This document shows positions 57,747-64,000 of a stretch of DNA of 64,000 nucleotides, in pieces. The stretch's first letter is position 1; each line of letters starts with the position of its first letter. Source of the stretch: Flavobacterium quisquiliarum (GTDB lineage: Bacteria > Bacteroidota > Bacteroidia > Flavobacteriales > Flavobacteriaceae); contig NZ_WWEM01000033.1 of the NCBI RefSeq assembly GCF_019308285.1, positions 269,676-333,675 of the forward strand, read 5' to 3'. The notes under the pieces were generated by a model. It made no database searches, was not told the origin of the DNA, and worked only from the letters and a program-made list of their open reading frames with translations. The position numbers and the translations under genes are program-made.

Positions 57747-58652
57747 TTACAAAGCTTTCTTTTCCTTCTTCTTATAATTTACAATAAAAACTCCAAGAAT
57801 AATAAGCACGGTAGCAATAATAAAATCAACTGTAATTATTTCATCCAAAAGCAACCAGCCTAGAAAAACAGCAATTATTGTATTTACATAAGATAAAATA
57901 GAAACCTGAACTGCTGTAACATGTTTTAAAGCGTAATTATAACAGAAAAAAGCAATCACCGAACCAAAAACAGATAAATACAAAGCCGCAAAAACACTCT
58001 TTGAACTCCAAGAATTAAAGTCTGGATTTGGCGAAAAAATCGAAGCCAAAACTAACTGAATACAAGATGCGATTATAAATTGGTAAAACAAATTGAGCGT
58101 TATATTTTTCGATTTATTAGCATGCGTTTTGGTATAAATTGTTCCAGCTGCCCAAGCTAAAATTGCAAATCCCATAAACATCATTCCTGTTCTATAATTA
58201 GCATCTAAAAATGATCCGAGTCCATCTTTAAAGATAAAAACTACTCCTGAAAATCCAATAATTACACCTACAAATCCTTTTAAACTCATTTTTTGCAATC
58301 TAAAAAGAATACTTCCTAAGAAAATAAGAATTGGAGTCAGCGCATTTATAACCGATGCCAGTCCACTAGGAATATTCTGCTCTGCAATTGTCGTAAAACC
58401 ATTTGCAATCACAAGCATTAAAACTGAAGCAATAAGCTGTTGTTTAAAATTCTCCCATCCAATCCATTTTAATTCTTTTTTGAATAATAAAATGGTCATC
58501 ATAATTAATCCCGCAAGACCCTGACGAATTGAAGTTACAAACCAAGGCGGAATAGTTTCAACCGCAACGCGGATTCCTAAAAACGTTGTTCCCCAAATAA
58601 TTCCAACAGCGGCAAGAGAAAATATTAATTTATAATCTAAATTTTGTTTCAT
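57747..58652 (-). CDS. DMT superfamily transporter (EamA domains)
   Basis: ATG 58652 gives 301 residues. A start 27 bp upstream would lie against the galE terminator and is less likely. Ten transmembrane helices form two EamA repeats (about 10-135 and 150-290). Markers are GIIWGTTFLGIRVAVETIPP, WFVTSIRQGLAGLIMM and YVNTIIAVFLGWLLLDE. It is a probable efflux pump for a metabolite such as an amino acid, but the substrate is unknown. It ends about 50 bp before the antitoxin gene on the same strand. Confidence 0.92.
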   Translation of the reverse strand: MKQNLDYKLIFSLAAVGIIWGTTFLGIRVAVETIPPWFVTSIRQGLAGLIMMTILLFKKELKWIGWENFKQQLIASVLMLVIANGFTTIAEQNIPSGLASVINALTPILIFLGSILFRLQKMSLKGFVGVIIGFSGVVFIFKDGLGSFLDANYRTGMMFMGFAILAWAAGTIYTKTHANKSKNITLNLFYQFIIASCIQLVLASIFSPNPDFNSWSSKSVFAALYLSVFGSVIAFFCYNYALKHVTAVQVSILSYVNTIIAVFLGWLLLDEIITVDFIIATVLIILGVFIVNYKKKEKKAL

Positions 58653-58662
58653 AAAAATACCA

Positions 58663-58705
58663 TTAAAAAAAGATCCCAAACTATATTACTATAATCTGGG
58701 ATCTT
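58663..58705 (-). terminator. Rho-independent terminator of galE
   Basis: AAGATCCCA/TGGGATCTT (58670-58678 with 58697-58705) with an 18-nt loop, followed on the minus strand by T7. Confidence 0.82.
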
Positions 58706-58729
58706 AAAAATTTATAATTTTATTAAAAA

Positions 58730-59746
58730 TTATTTATTCCTCACTTTTTGTTCCCATTTCCAAGCACTAGCCATAGCTTCATCTAAACTTAGTTCAGCCT
58801 TCCATCCTAAGACATTATTTGCTTTATCTGTATTTGCATAAGCTTCCGTAACATCTCCCTCACGGCGAGGCATAATTTTGTACGGCAGTTTTTTATCGCT
58901 AACTTTTTCAAAACTATGAATCACTTCTAAAACAGAACTTCCCGTTCCTGTTCCTAAATTGAAAGTTTCAACTTTTGCTAAATTCTTTTTATTTAATAAT
59001 CGTTGTAAGGCAATTACGTGGGCTTTTGCTAAATCCACTACGTGAATGTAATCACGAACAGCTGTTCCGTCTGATGTTGGGTAATCATTTCCAAAAACAG
59101 ATAATTCCTGGCGTAAACCAACTCCTGTTTGTGTAATAAACGGAACTAAATTCTGAGGAACTCCCAAAGGCAATTCCCCAATTTGAACTGATTCGTGTGC
59201 TCCAATCGGATTAAAATAACGTAATAAAACAGCGCTGATGTTGGTAACTTTTGCAGTATCTGTAATAATTTCTTCTCCAATCTGTTTTGTATTTCCATAA
59301 GGAGACATTGCTACCTGAACTGGAGCATCTTCTGTAATAGGCATTTTTTCGGCTTGTCCGTAAACTGTACAAGAAGAGCTGAAAATAAAACTAGCTTCTG
59401 GTTTTTCTTTCAATTCCTGCAATAAATACACTAAACTGTTGATATTGTTTTCATAATACAACAATGGATTTTCAACACTTTCACCAACCGCTTTTGAAGC
59501 AGCAAAATGAATTACTCCTGTAACATCATTGTGTTTTTTAAAGAAATCCTGAACGGCACTTTTTTCTCTTAAATCAATTTTCTCAAACAAAGGTGTTTTT
59601 CCCGTAATGGCTGTAATACCACCTAAAACATCTTCTGAAGAATTGGAAAGATTATCAATTATCACTACGTCATAGCCTTCATTTTGCAATTCGACTACAG
59701 TATGAGATCCAATAAACCCAAGTCCTCCTGTTACTAATACTTTCAT
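58730..59746 (-). CDS. galE: UDP-glucose 4-epimerase
   Basis: This 338-residue short-chain dehydrogenase-like epimerase interconverts UDP-glucose and UDP-galactose. The NAD-binding motif is VTGGLGFIGSHTVVELQNEG (GxxGxxG). The catalytic Ser-x-Tyr-xxx-Lys set is in FSSSCTVYG and SPYGNTKQIGEE. The C-terminal GDVTEAYANTDKANNVLGW is typical of GalE. Length equals E. coli GalE (338). It lies downstream of the NTF2-like and DegT genes and supplies sugar nucleotides to the envelope. The neighbouring DegT suggests a surface sugar context. Confidence 0.95.
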   Translation of the reverse strand: MKVLVTGGLGFIGSHTVVELQNEGYDVVIIDNLSNSSEDVLGGITAITGKTPLFEKIDLREKSAVQDFFKKHNDVTGVIHFAASKAVGESVENPLLYYENNINSLVYLLQELKEKPEASFIFSSSCTVYGQAEKMPITEDAPVQVAMSPYGNTKQIGEEIITDTAKVTNISAVLLRYFNPIGAHESVQIGELPLGVPQNLVPFITQTGVGLRQELSVFGNDYPTSDGTAVRDYIHVVDLAKAHVIALQRLLNKKNLAKVETFNLGTGTGSSVLEVIHSFEKVSDKKLPYKIMPRREGDVTEAYANTDKANNVLGWKAELSLDEAMASAWKWEQKVRNK

Positions 59747-59760
59747 TTTGCGGTTGTTTT

Positions 59761-60201
59761 TTATGTAGTTAATTTATAAGCCTGCCTAGCAATAAGAATC
59801 CATTTGTTTTTTTGCTTTTGCCAAACCAGCATTATCCCTATTTTAATATCTCTATCTATTCCATCATCTTTGGTATGAGCCGACAAAACATGCCTAACTA
59901 TAGCCACATCATTCTGAACACTTATAGTCTGATTCTGAAAATCAATTGACACAAAATCAGATTTACCACTTACGATTCCGTCTATAAATTCAGCTTGGTT
60001 TTGAAAATTACCATTAGAATGAACGTAAGATAACTGAGCTGAAGTTAAAGCTTTTAATTTTGCACCATCAGCATCAATCATTGCTTGACGCAATATTTCC
60101 ACTTGACTACTCACAGCGTTCTCTTCTTTAGAATTCGTTTTTTGAGCCAAAACCGAAAACTGAAGAAATACCATCAAAATTAAAAGACCAGCTCTTCTCA
60201 T
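59761..60201 (-). CDS. Secreted NTF2-like (DUF4440) protein
   Basis: This 146-residue protein has a signal peptide (MRRAGLLILMVFLQFSVLAQ) and one cone-shaped NTF2/SnoaL-like domain (about 30-146; LRQAMIDADGAKLKALTSAQ, LSYVHSNGNFQNQAEFI, WQKQKNKWILIARQAYKL). The domain often binds a small ligand. It sits between galE (14 bp) and the DegT aminotransferase (3 bp) and is probably in one operon with them. Nothing indicates an enzymatic role. Confidence 0.87.
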   Translation of the reverse strand: MRRAGLLILMVFLQFSVLAQKTNSKEENAVSSQVEILRQAMIDADGAKLKALTSAQLSYVHSNGNFQNQAEFIDGIVSGKSDFVSIDFQNQTISVQNDVAIVRHVLSAHTKDDGIDRDIKIGIMLVWQKQKNKWILIARQAYKLTT

Positions 60202-60204
60202 ATT

Positions 60205-61338
60205 TTATTTATTTAAAAATTCTAAAACAGAATCAGTTATAAATTTAATCTGCTCATCATCAAGCTCTGTATGCATTGGCAAAGCGATTACTTCCTGCAC
60301 TAATTGATTTGTAACAGGAAACTGTTCTTCTTTGTAACGAGGATCTAGATATGCTTTTTGAGAGTGCAACGGAATTGGATAATAAATAGCACAAGGAATT
60401 CCTTTGTCTAACAAATGCTGCATTAAAGCATTTCTATCAGCATCTAAAATTCTTAACACATATTGATGGAAAACGTGATCATTTTCGTTTGCATCAAAAT
60501 CAGGAGTAATAATTTTTGCATTTCCAGCAAAAGCCGCATTGTATTTGGTTGCAGCTAAACGACGCGCCGCATTATACTCATCTAAAAGAGGAAGTTTTGT
60601 ATTTAAAACTCCAGCCTGAATACTATCTAAACGAGAATTTACCCCCACAACATCATGATGGTAACGCTCGTACATTCCGTGATTTACGATTCCGCGGATG
60701 ATGTGAGCCAATTTATCATCATTTGTAAAAATTGCTCCTCCATCTCCATAACAACCTAAGTTTTTAGAAGGAAAGAATGAAGTTGCCGCAACATGTCCAA
60801 TTACACCAACTTTTGTTTTTGCACCAGATTTAGAAATATAATCAGCACCAATTGCTTGTGCATTATCTTCAATTACATATAAATTATGCTCAGCAGCAAT
60901 TTCCATAATCGCATCCATGTTTGCGGCACGTCCAAATAAATGAACCGGAACAATTGCTTTTGTTTTTGGTGTAATAGCTTTTTTTAGTGCTTCAACATCA
61001 ATGTTCATGTTATGCAAATCAACATCAACCAAAACTGGAGTCAATTGCAACAAGGCAATTACCTCAACTGTAGCCGCAAAAGTAAAATCGGCTGTAATAA
61101 CCTCGTCACCTGGTTTCAAATCTAACCCCATCATGGCAATCTGTAAAGCATCGGTACCATTTGCGCAAGGAATAACATGTTTCACCCCCAAATAGTCTTC
61201 AAGATTTTTTTGAAACTGATGAACTAAAGGTCCGTTAATATAGGTATTGGTATCTAAAACTTCTTGAATTGAAGCGTCTACGGTAGATTTTATTTTTTCG
61301 TATTGACTCTTTAAGTCAACCATTTGTATTTTTTTCAT
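60205..61338 (-). CDS. DegT/DnrJ/EryC1/StrS-family sugar aminotransferase
   Basis: This 377-residue PLP enzyme transfers an amino group to keto-sugar nucleotides. The PLP lysine is in SFFPSKNLGCYGDGGAIFTN. YVIEDNAQAIGADYI holds the PLP aspartate and CANGTDALQIAMMGL the phosphate-binding segment. The start MKKIQMVDLKSQYEKI is typical of the WecE/QdtB/FdtB type. It would contribute an amino sugar to surface polysaccharide or lipopolysaccharide. It heads a minus-strand operon with the NTF2-like gene and galE. Confidence 0.94.
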   Translation of the reverse strand: MKKIQMVDLKSQYEKIKSTVDASIQEVLDTNTYINGPLVHQFQKNLEDYLGVKHVIPCANGTDALQIAMMGLDLKPGDEVITADFTFAATVEVIALLQLTPVLVDVDLHNMNIDVEALKKAITPKTKAIVPVHLFGRAANMDAIMEIAAEHNLYVIEDNAQAIGADYISKSGAKTKVGVIGHVAATSFFPSKNLGCYGDGGAIFTNDDKLAHIIRGIVNHGMYERYHHDVVGVNSRLDSIQAGVLNTKLPLLDEYNAARRLAATKYNAAFAGNAKIITPDFDANENDHVFHQYVLRILDADRNALMQHLLDKGIPCAIYYPIPLHSQKAYLDPRYKEEQFPVTNQLVQEVIALPMHTELDDEQIKFITDSVLEFLNK

Positions 61339-61473
61339 TTTTGAATAATGTTTAAAATTAAAGACTCTATTTCAGACAGAAATCTCTAAAAGGAGGAACA
61401 AAAATAGTTATTAATAGCTTCAAACCAATGAAAATAGTAGAAAGAAATGTAATTTAGCCACAAAAAAAATTAC

Positions 61474-62715
61474 ATGCTTTTTTTATACAACCTAACCCTA
61501 TACGTCGCAGGATTTTTCTTAAGAATAATAGCACTATTTAGTCCGAAAATTAAGCTTTTTATTGAAGGCCGAAAAAACGTCTTTTCGATATTGGAAGAAA
61601 AAATCAAAACAGAAGACAAAACCATTTGGTTTCATTCTGCTTCGCTTGGCGAATACGAACAAGGCCTGCCTGTTATAGAAAAAATCAAAGAAAAATTCCC
61701 TTCTCATAAAATAATTGTAACCTTTTTTTCTCCATCTGGATACGAAGTGCGTAAAAATAACACAGTTGCTGATGCTACAGTCTACCTTCCTCTTGACACT
61801 AAAAGCAATGCCAAACGTTTTTTAAAATTAGTACACCCAGAATTTGCATTTTTCATCAAATACGAATTTTGGCTCAACTATTTGAAAGAGCTGGAAAAAA
61901 GCAAAACCCCAACTTATTTAATTTCTGGTATTTTCAGAGACAACCAAATGTTTTTTAAATGGTACGGCGGATTTTATCGAAATGCCTTAAAAGCTTTTAC
62001 TTATTTCTTTGTTCAGAATGAAAGTTCAAAACAAAAAATTGAAGCTATTGGTTTTAATAATGTAATTGTTTCTGGCGATACTCGTTTTGATAGAGTTGCC
62101 GCAATTTTAGAAAGAGATAATTCTCTTGATTATGTCGAAAATTTTAAAAACAATCAACAAACTATTGTAATTGGAAGTTCTTGGCCAAAAGATGAAGTTT
62201 TAATTGCTGAATACATTAATCAAGCGCCTGAAAACGTAAAATTTATCATTGCACCGCATAACATTAAAGCAGATCAGATTTCAAATCTTAAATCACAACT
62301 TAAAAAACCGACTATTTTATTTTCAGAAAAAGAAAATAAAGATTTATCTAAGTACAATGTCTTTATAATTGATACTATTGGAATTTTAACAAAAATCTAC
62401 AGCTACGGAACAATTGCTTATATTGGAGGGGGATTCGGAAATCCAGGAATTCATAACATCTTAGAACCAGCGACCTTTGGAATTCCAATAGTAATTGGCC
62501 CCAATTACGCCAATTTTGCCGAGGCCGTTTCTCTGGTAGAATTAAAAGGATGTACCGTTATTTCCAATACAAATGAATTAAAAGCAATTTTTGATAAATT
62601 ACTTTCCGACAGTTCTTTCTTTAAAGAGAAAAGTGAAATATGCAAATCGTTCATTCAAAGCAACAAAGGAGCAACTGAAACCATATTAAAAAACGTCTTA
62701 CAGGCTATCAAATAG
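61474..62715 (+). CDS. waaA: 3-deoxy-D-manno-octulosonic acid (Kdo) transferase
   Basis: This 413-residue GT30 glycosyltransferase attaches Kdo to lipid A precursors. An N-terminal membrane anchor (about 1-20) precedes the two Rossmann-like domains. SLGEYEQGLPVIEKIK (the SxGE motif with the catalytic Glu), VTFFSPSGYEV and FIKYEFWLNYL are typical. The second half has VIGSSWPKDEVLIAEYI, IAPHNI and IGGGFGNPGIHNILEPATFG. Length fits WaaA/KdtA (about 425). It is monocistronic and divergent from the DegT gene. Confidence 0.95.
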   Translation: MLFLYNLTLYVAGFFLRIIALFSPKIKLFIEGRKNVFSILEEKIKTEDKTIWFHSASLGEYEQGLPVIEKIKEKFPSHKIIVTFFSPSGYEVRKNNTVADATVYLPLDTKSNAKRFLKLVHPEFAFFIKYEFWLNYLKELEKSKTPTYLISGIFRDNQMFFKWYGGFYRNALKAFTYFFVQNESSKQKIEAIGFNNVIVSGDTRFDRVAAILERDNSLDYVENFKNNQQTIVIGSSWPKDEVLIAEYINQAPENVKFIIAPHNIKADQISNLKSQLKKPTILFSEKENKDLSKYNVFIIDTIGILTKIYSYGTIAYIGGGFGNPGIHNILEPATFGIPIVIGPNYANFAEAVSLVELKGCTVISNTNELKAIFDKLLSDSSFFKEKSEICKSFIQSNKGATETILKNVLQAIK

Positions 62716-63009
62716 TAAATTACAAAGCAATCTAAGACGTTTTTATGAAAATTAAACTGACTAAAACCTGTTTTCAGAAAACATGATTATTTACAAAAAC
62801 GCTTAAAAAACAAAACAAACCACAACAAATCCAATTAAAAGAGCCAAAACAACGATAGAATTTTCAACAAAAAATAATTTACACAAAACATACAATAATA
62901 TATATTATTTTTCATATTTTGGCATATTATTTGATAACTAAGATAATCGTGAGTAAGGAAAATATTTTAAAAAAAAAGTGAAAAAATATTTTACGTATTA
63001 AAAAATTTA
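62716..63009. other. AT-rich intergenic stretch
   Basis: There is no gene. I see no strong terminator for waaA and no repeat of the families described elsewhere. Confidence 0.35.
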
Positions 63010-63017
63010 TATCTTTG
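63010..63017 (+). promoter_or_regulatory. -7 promoter box TATCTTTG of the repeat lipoprotein
   Basis: TATCTTTGCC matches TAnnTTTG, 37 bp before the ATG. The AATTAACCTTTTATAATAAAG leader following it is AT-rich, as in highly expressed flavobacterial genes. Confidence 0.6.
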
Positions 63018-63054
63018 CCACGAATTAATAATTAACCTTTTATAATAAAGTAAG

Positions 63055-63270
63055 ATGAAAAAAGTATTTTTAAGTTTAGCTGTTGTTGCTGTTTTAACTG
63101 TTGTATCTTGTAAAAAAGCTGACGCTGCTGCTACAGAAGCTGCTGTAGATTCTACTGCTGTAACTGTTGATTCTGCTGCTGCTGTTGTTGATTCTGCTGC
63201 TGCAACTGTTGATTCTGCTGCTGCTAAAGTTGATTCTGCTGCTGCTAAAGTAGAAGAAGTAAAAAAATAA
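63055..63270 (+). CDS. Tiny lipoprotein with VDSAAA heptad repeats
   Basis: This 71-residue lipoprotein has a signal (MKKVFLSLAVVAVLTVVSC, Cys19) and a mature part made of 7-residue repeats VDSAAAx (x = V, T or K), about five copies in residues 33-67. It ends EEVKK. The repeats are nearly exact at DNA level (units of GTTGATTCTGCTGCTGCT). The pattern may give a continuous helix in the periplasm, reminiscent of Lpp-type coiled coils, but the hydrophobic heptad is weak. The leader is close to that of the lipoprotein at 8778. Function is unknown. Confidence 0.75.
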   Translation: MKKVFLSLAVVAVLTVVSCKKADAAATEAAVDSTAVTVDSAAAVVDSAAATVDSAAAKVDSAAAKVEEVKK

Positions 63271-63295
63271 TTAGAACCTAAGTTCTAACGATTTT

Positions 63296-63325
63296 AAAAC
63301 CATCTTTAGAAGATGGTTTTTTTTA
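63296..63325 (+). terminator. Rho-independent terminator of the repeat lipoprotein
   Basis: A perfect 11-bp stem AAAACCATCTT/AAGATGGTTTT with loop TAG and a T run. A smaller TTAGAAC/GTTCTAA hairpin lies just before it. Confidence 0.92.
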
Positions 63326-63362
63326 TGATCAATTTTAAAAAAAAATGATCAAACCCAAATAA

Positions 63363-63394
63363 AAAAGCGTCTGCAACTGCAAACGCTTTTTTTT
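63363..63394 (-). terminator. Rho-independent terminator of the DUF1508 gene
   Basis: AAAAGCGT/ACGCTTTT (63363-63370 with 63383-63390) with T and A runs. It lies right after the minus-strand stop. Confidence 0.8.
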
Positions 63395-63778
63395 CTATTC
63401 CGCCGCCTCTTCAAGTTCCTCTTCTATATCTTCATCCCCAAAAATTGATTCACTCGAAGAAAAATCTAAAATTTCCGACCTAGAAGAATAAGTCACAATC
63501 TCTTTAATTCCTTTCTGCAAAAGCAATTCCGTACTATATTTTCGACTTGTAGCAAAGTGAGCATCCCCAAGCATCAATTTAAAAAAATACTTCCCTCCAG
63601 AACCTTTAAATTTCAAAAACCTTGCCTGCTCAATATTTGCTTTAAATTTCTCAATATCTTCTTCACACTCAAATCGCAGCTCATAACTCAAACTCGTAAA
63701 AATTACTTTTCCTCTTCGAGAAGTAAACGTAAATTTGTATTCATCATTAAACCGCTTACTAATTACAAAAGCACCCAT
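63395..63778 (-). CDS. DUF1508-like (YegP family) protein
   Basis: This 127-residue protein has two YegP-like units: MGAFVISKRFNDEYKFTFTS with GKVIFTS, and GGKYFFKLMLGDAHFATSRKYST with ELLLQKGIKEI. An acidic tail (SESIFGDEDIEEELEEAAE) is added. The core fits the DUF1508 fold. Related proteins are small and cytoplasmic, and function is unknown. The tail is longer than in typical YegP. Its 5' end lies about 30 bp from the octamer array. Confidence 0.78.
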   Translation of the reverse strand: MGAFVISKRFNDEYKFTFTSRRGKVIFTSLSYELRFECEEDIEKFKANIEQARFLKFKGSGGKYFFKLMLGDAHFATSRKYSTELLLQKGIKEIVTYSSRSEILDFSSSESIFGDEDIEEELEEAAE

Positions 63779-63810
63779 TTAGAAATTTTAGATTTTAGAT
63801 TGTTGATTTT

Positions 63811-64000
63811 TTCTGAGATTCTGAGATTCTGAGATTCTGAGATTCTGAGATTCTGAGATTCTGAGATTCTGAGATTCTGAGATTCTGAGATTCTGAGATT
63901 CTGAGATTCTGAGATTCTGAGATTCTGAGATTCTGAGATTCTGAGATTCTGAGATTCTGAGATTCTGAGATTCTGAGATTCTGAGATTCTGAGATTCTGA
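63811..64000. repeat. Perfect 8-bp tandem array (TTCTGAGA), at least 23 copies
   Basis: It is uninterrupted and without a mismatch over 190 bp, and it continues beyond the window. The unit is the reverse-complement-aware form of the degenerate GATnCTrA arrays at 9910, 10809 and 52672. No coding frame crosses it. Confidence 0.97.

Noticed and set aside
63811..64000. Possible CRISPR array
   Set aside because: The unit is 8 bp with no spacers, so it is a simple tandem repeat and not a CRISPR.

Overview
The window is a 64 kb stretch of ordinary chromosome from a Flavobacterium-like member of the Bacteroidota. Evidence seen in the sequence: AT-rich DNA, almost no Shine-Dalgarno sequences, many flavobacterial promoters with a TAnnTTTG -7 box, many short intergenic repeats, and family markers such as the DUF5103 gliding/type IX secretion plug protein, DUF5916, DUF6702 and GxxExxY proteins. 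No phage, insertion sequence, CRISPR array or rRNA operon was found.

Layout. 1-2.6 kb: a truncated secreted protein, an anti-sigma-like membrane protein overlapping its ECF sigma factor, and a polyprenyl diphosphate synthase. 2.7-9.2 kb: lipoproteins, rlmN, and a YceI cluster (two YceI proteins, an outer-membrane porin-like protein and a divergent YceI-like protein) behind two FNR-like operators. 9.2-18.6 kb: an O-methyltransferase, a PhyH-type dioxygenase, PAP2, a TatA-like protein, an M1 peptidase, a compact run of tandem secreted CarboxypepD_reg-like paralogs, and dipeptidase E. 18.7-29.9 kb: two identical tRNA-Gly genes, two convergent L,D-transpeptidases that overlap at their 3' ends, a DUF5916 protein, gpmI, DUF445, map, a frameshifted GxxExxY gene and a methyltransferase. 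30-40.8 kb: an SNF2 helicase with a TTG start, the DUF5103 plug protein, apaG, pruA, an unknown protein, rsmG, a desaturase and an aminotransferase. 41-52.4 kb: a DUF2383 protein, a U32 peptidase, purT, a Crp-like regulator, and the glyoxylate shunt (aceB, aceA) divergent from an XRE/ImmA-type regulator. 52.7-57.7 kb: pirin, a mono-cluster ferredoxin and cytoplasmic YceI, then an AraC regulator, DUF983, fabD and a RelE/ParE-like toxin-antitoxin pair. 57.7-64 kb: an EamA transporter, galE, an NTF2-like protein, a DegT aminotransferase, waaA, a repeat lipoprotein and a DUF1508 protein, ending in a perfect 8-bp tandem array that runs off the window.

How the parts work together. Two pairs of genes share operators at fixed distance from the -7 box. 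ATGATTTTTATCAT lies upstream of both secreted YceI genes. TTAAyCTAGrTTAAGTGCTT lies upstream of pirin and of the cytoplasmic YceI. Both look like class-II activator sites, so YceI-type proteins here answer to two different, probably redox-related, regulators. The glyoxylate-shunt genes sit next to a regulator of the fatty-acid/acetate-responsive type, with a perfect 16-bp palindrome between them.

The most unusual non-coding content is a set of degenerate short-period arrays, with 8-bp GATnCTrA units and 9-bp AATCTGCnn units, scattered between genes and often arranged as inverted pairs. I did not find a clearly new multi-gene defence or metabolic system. The strongest leads are the two shared operators, the octamer/nonamer arrays and the tandem secreted paralogs.
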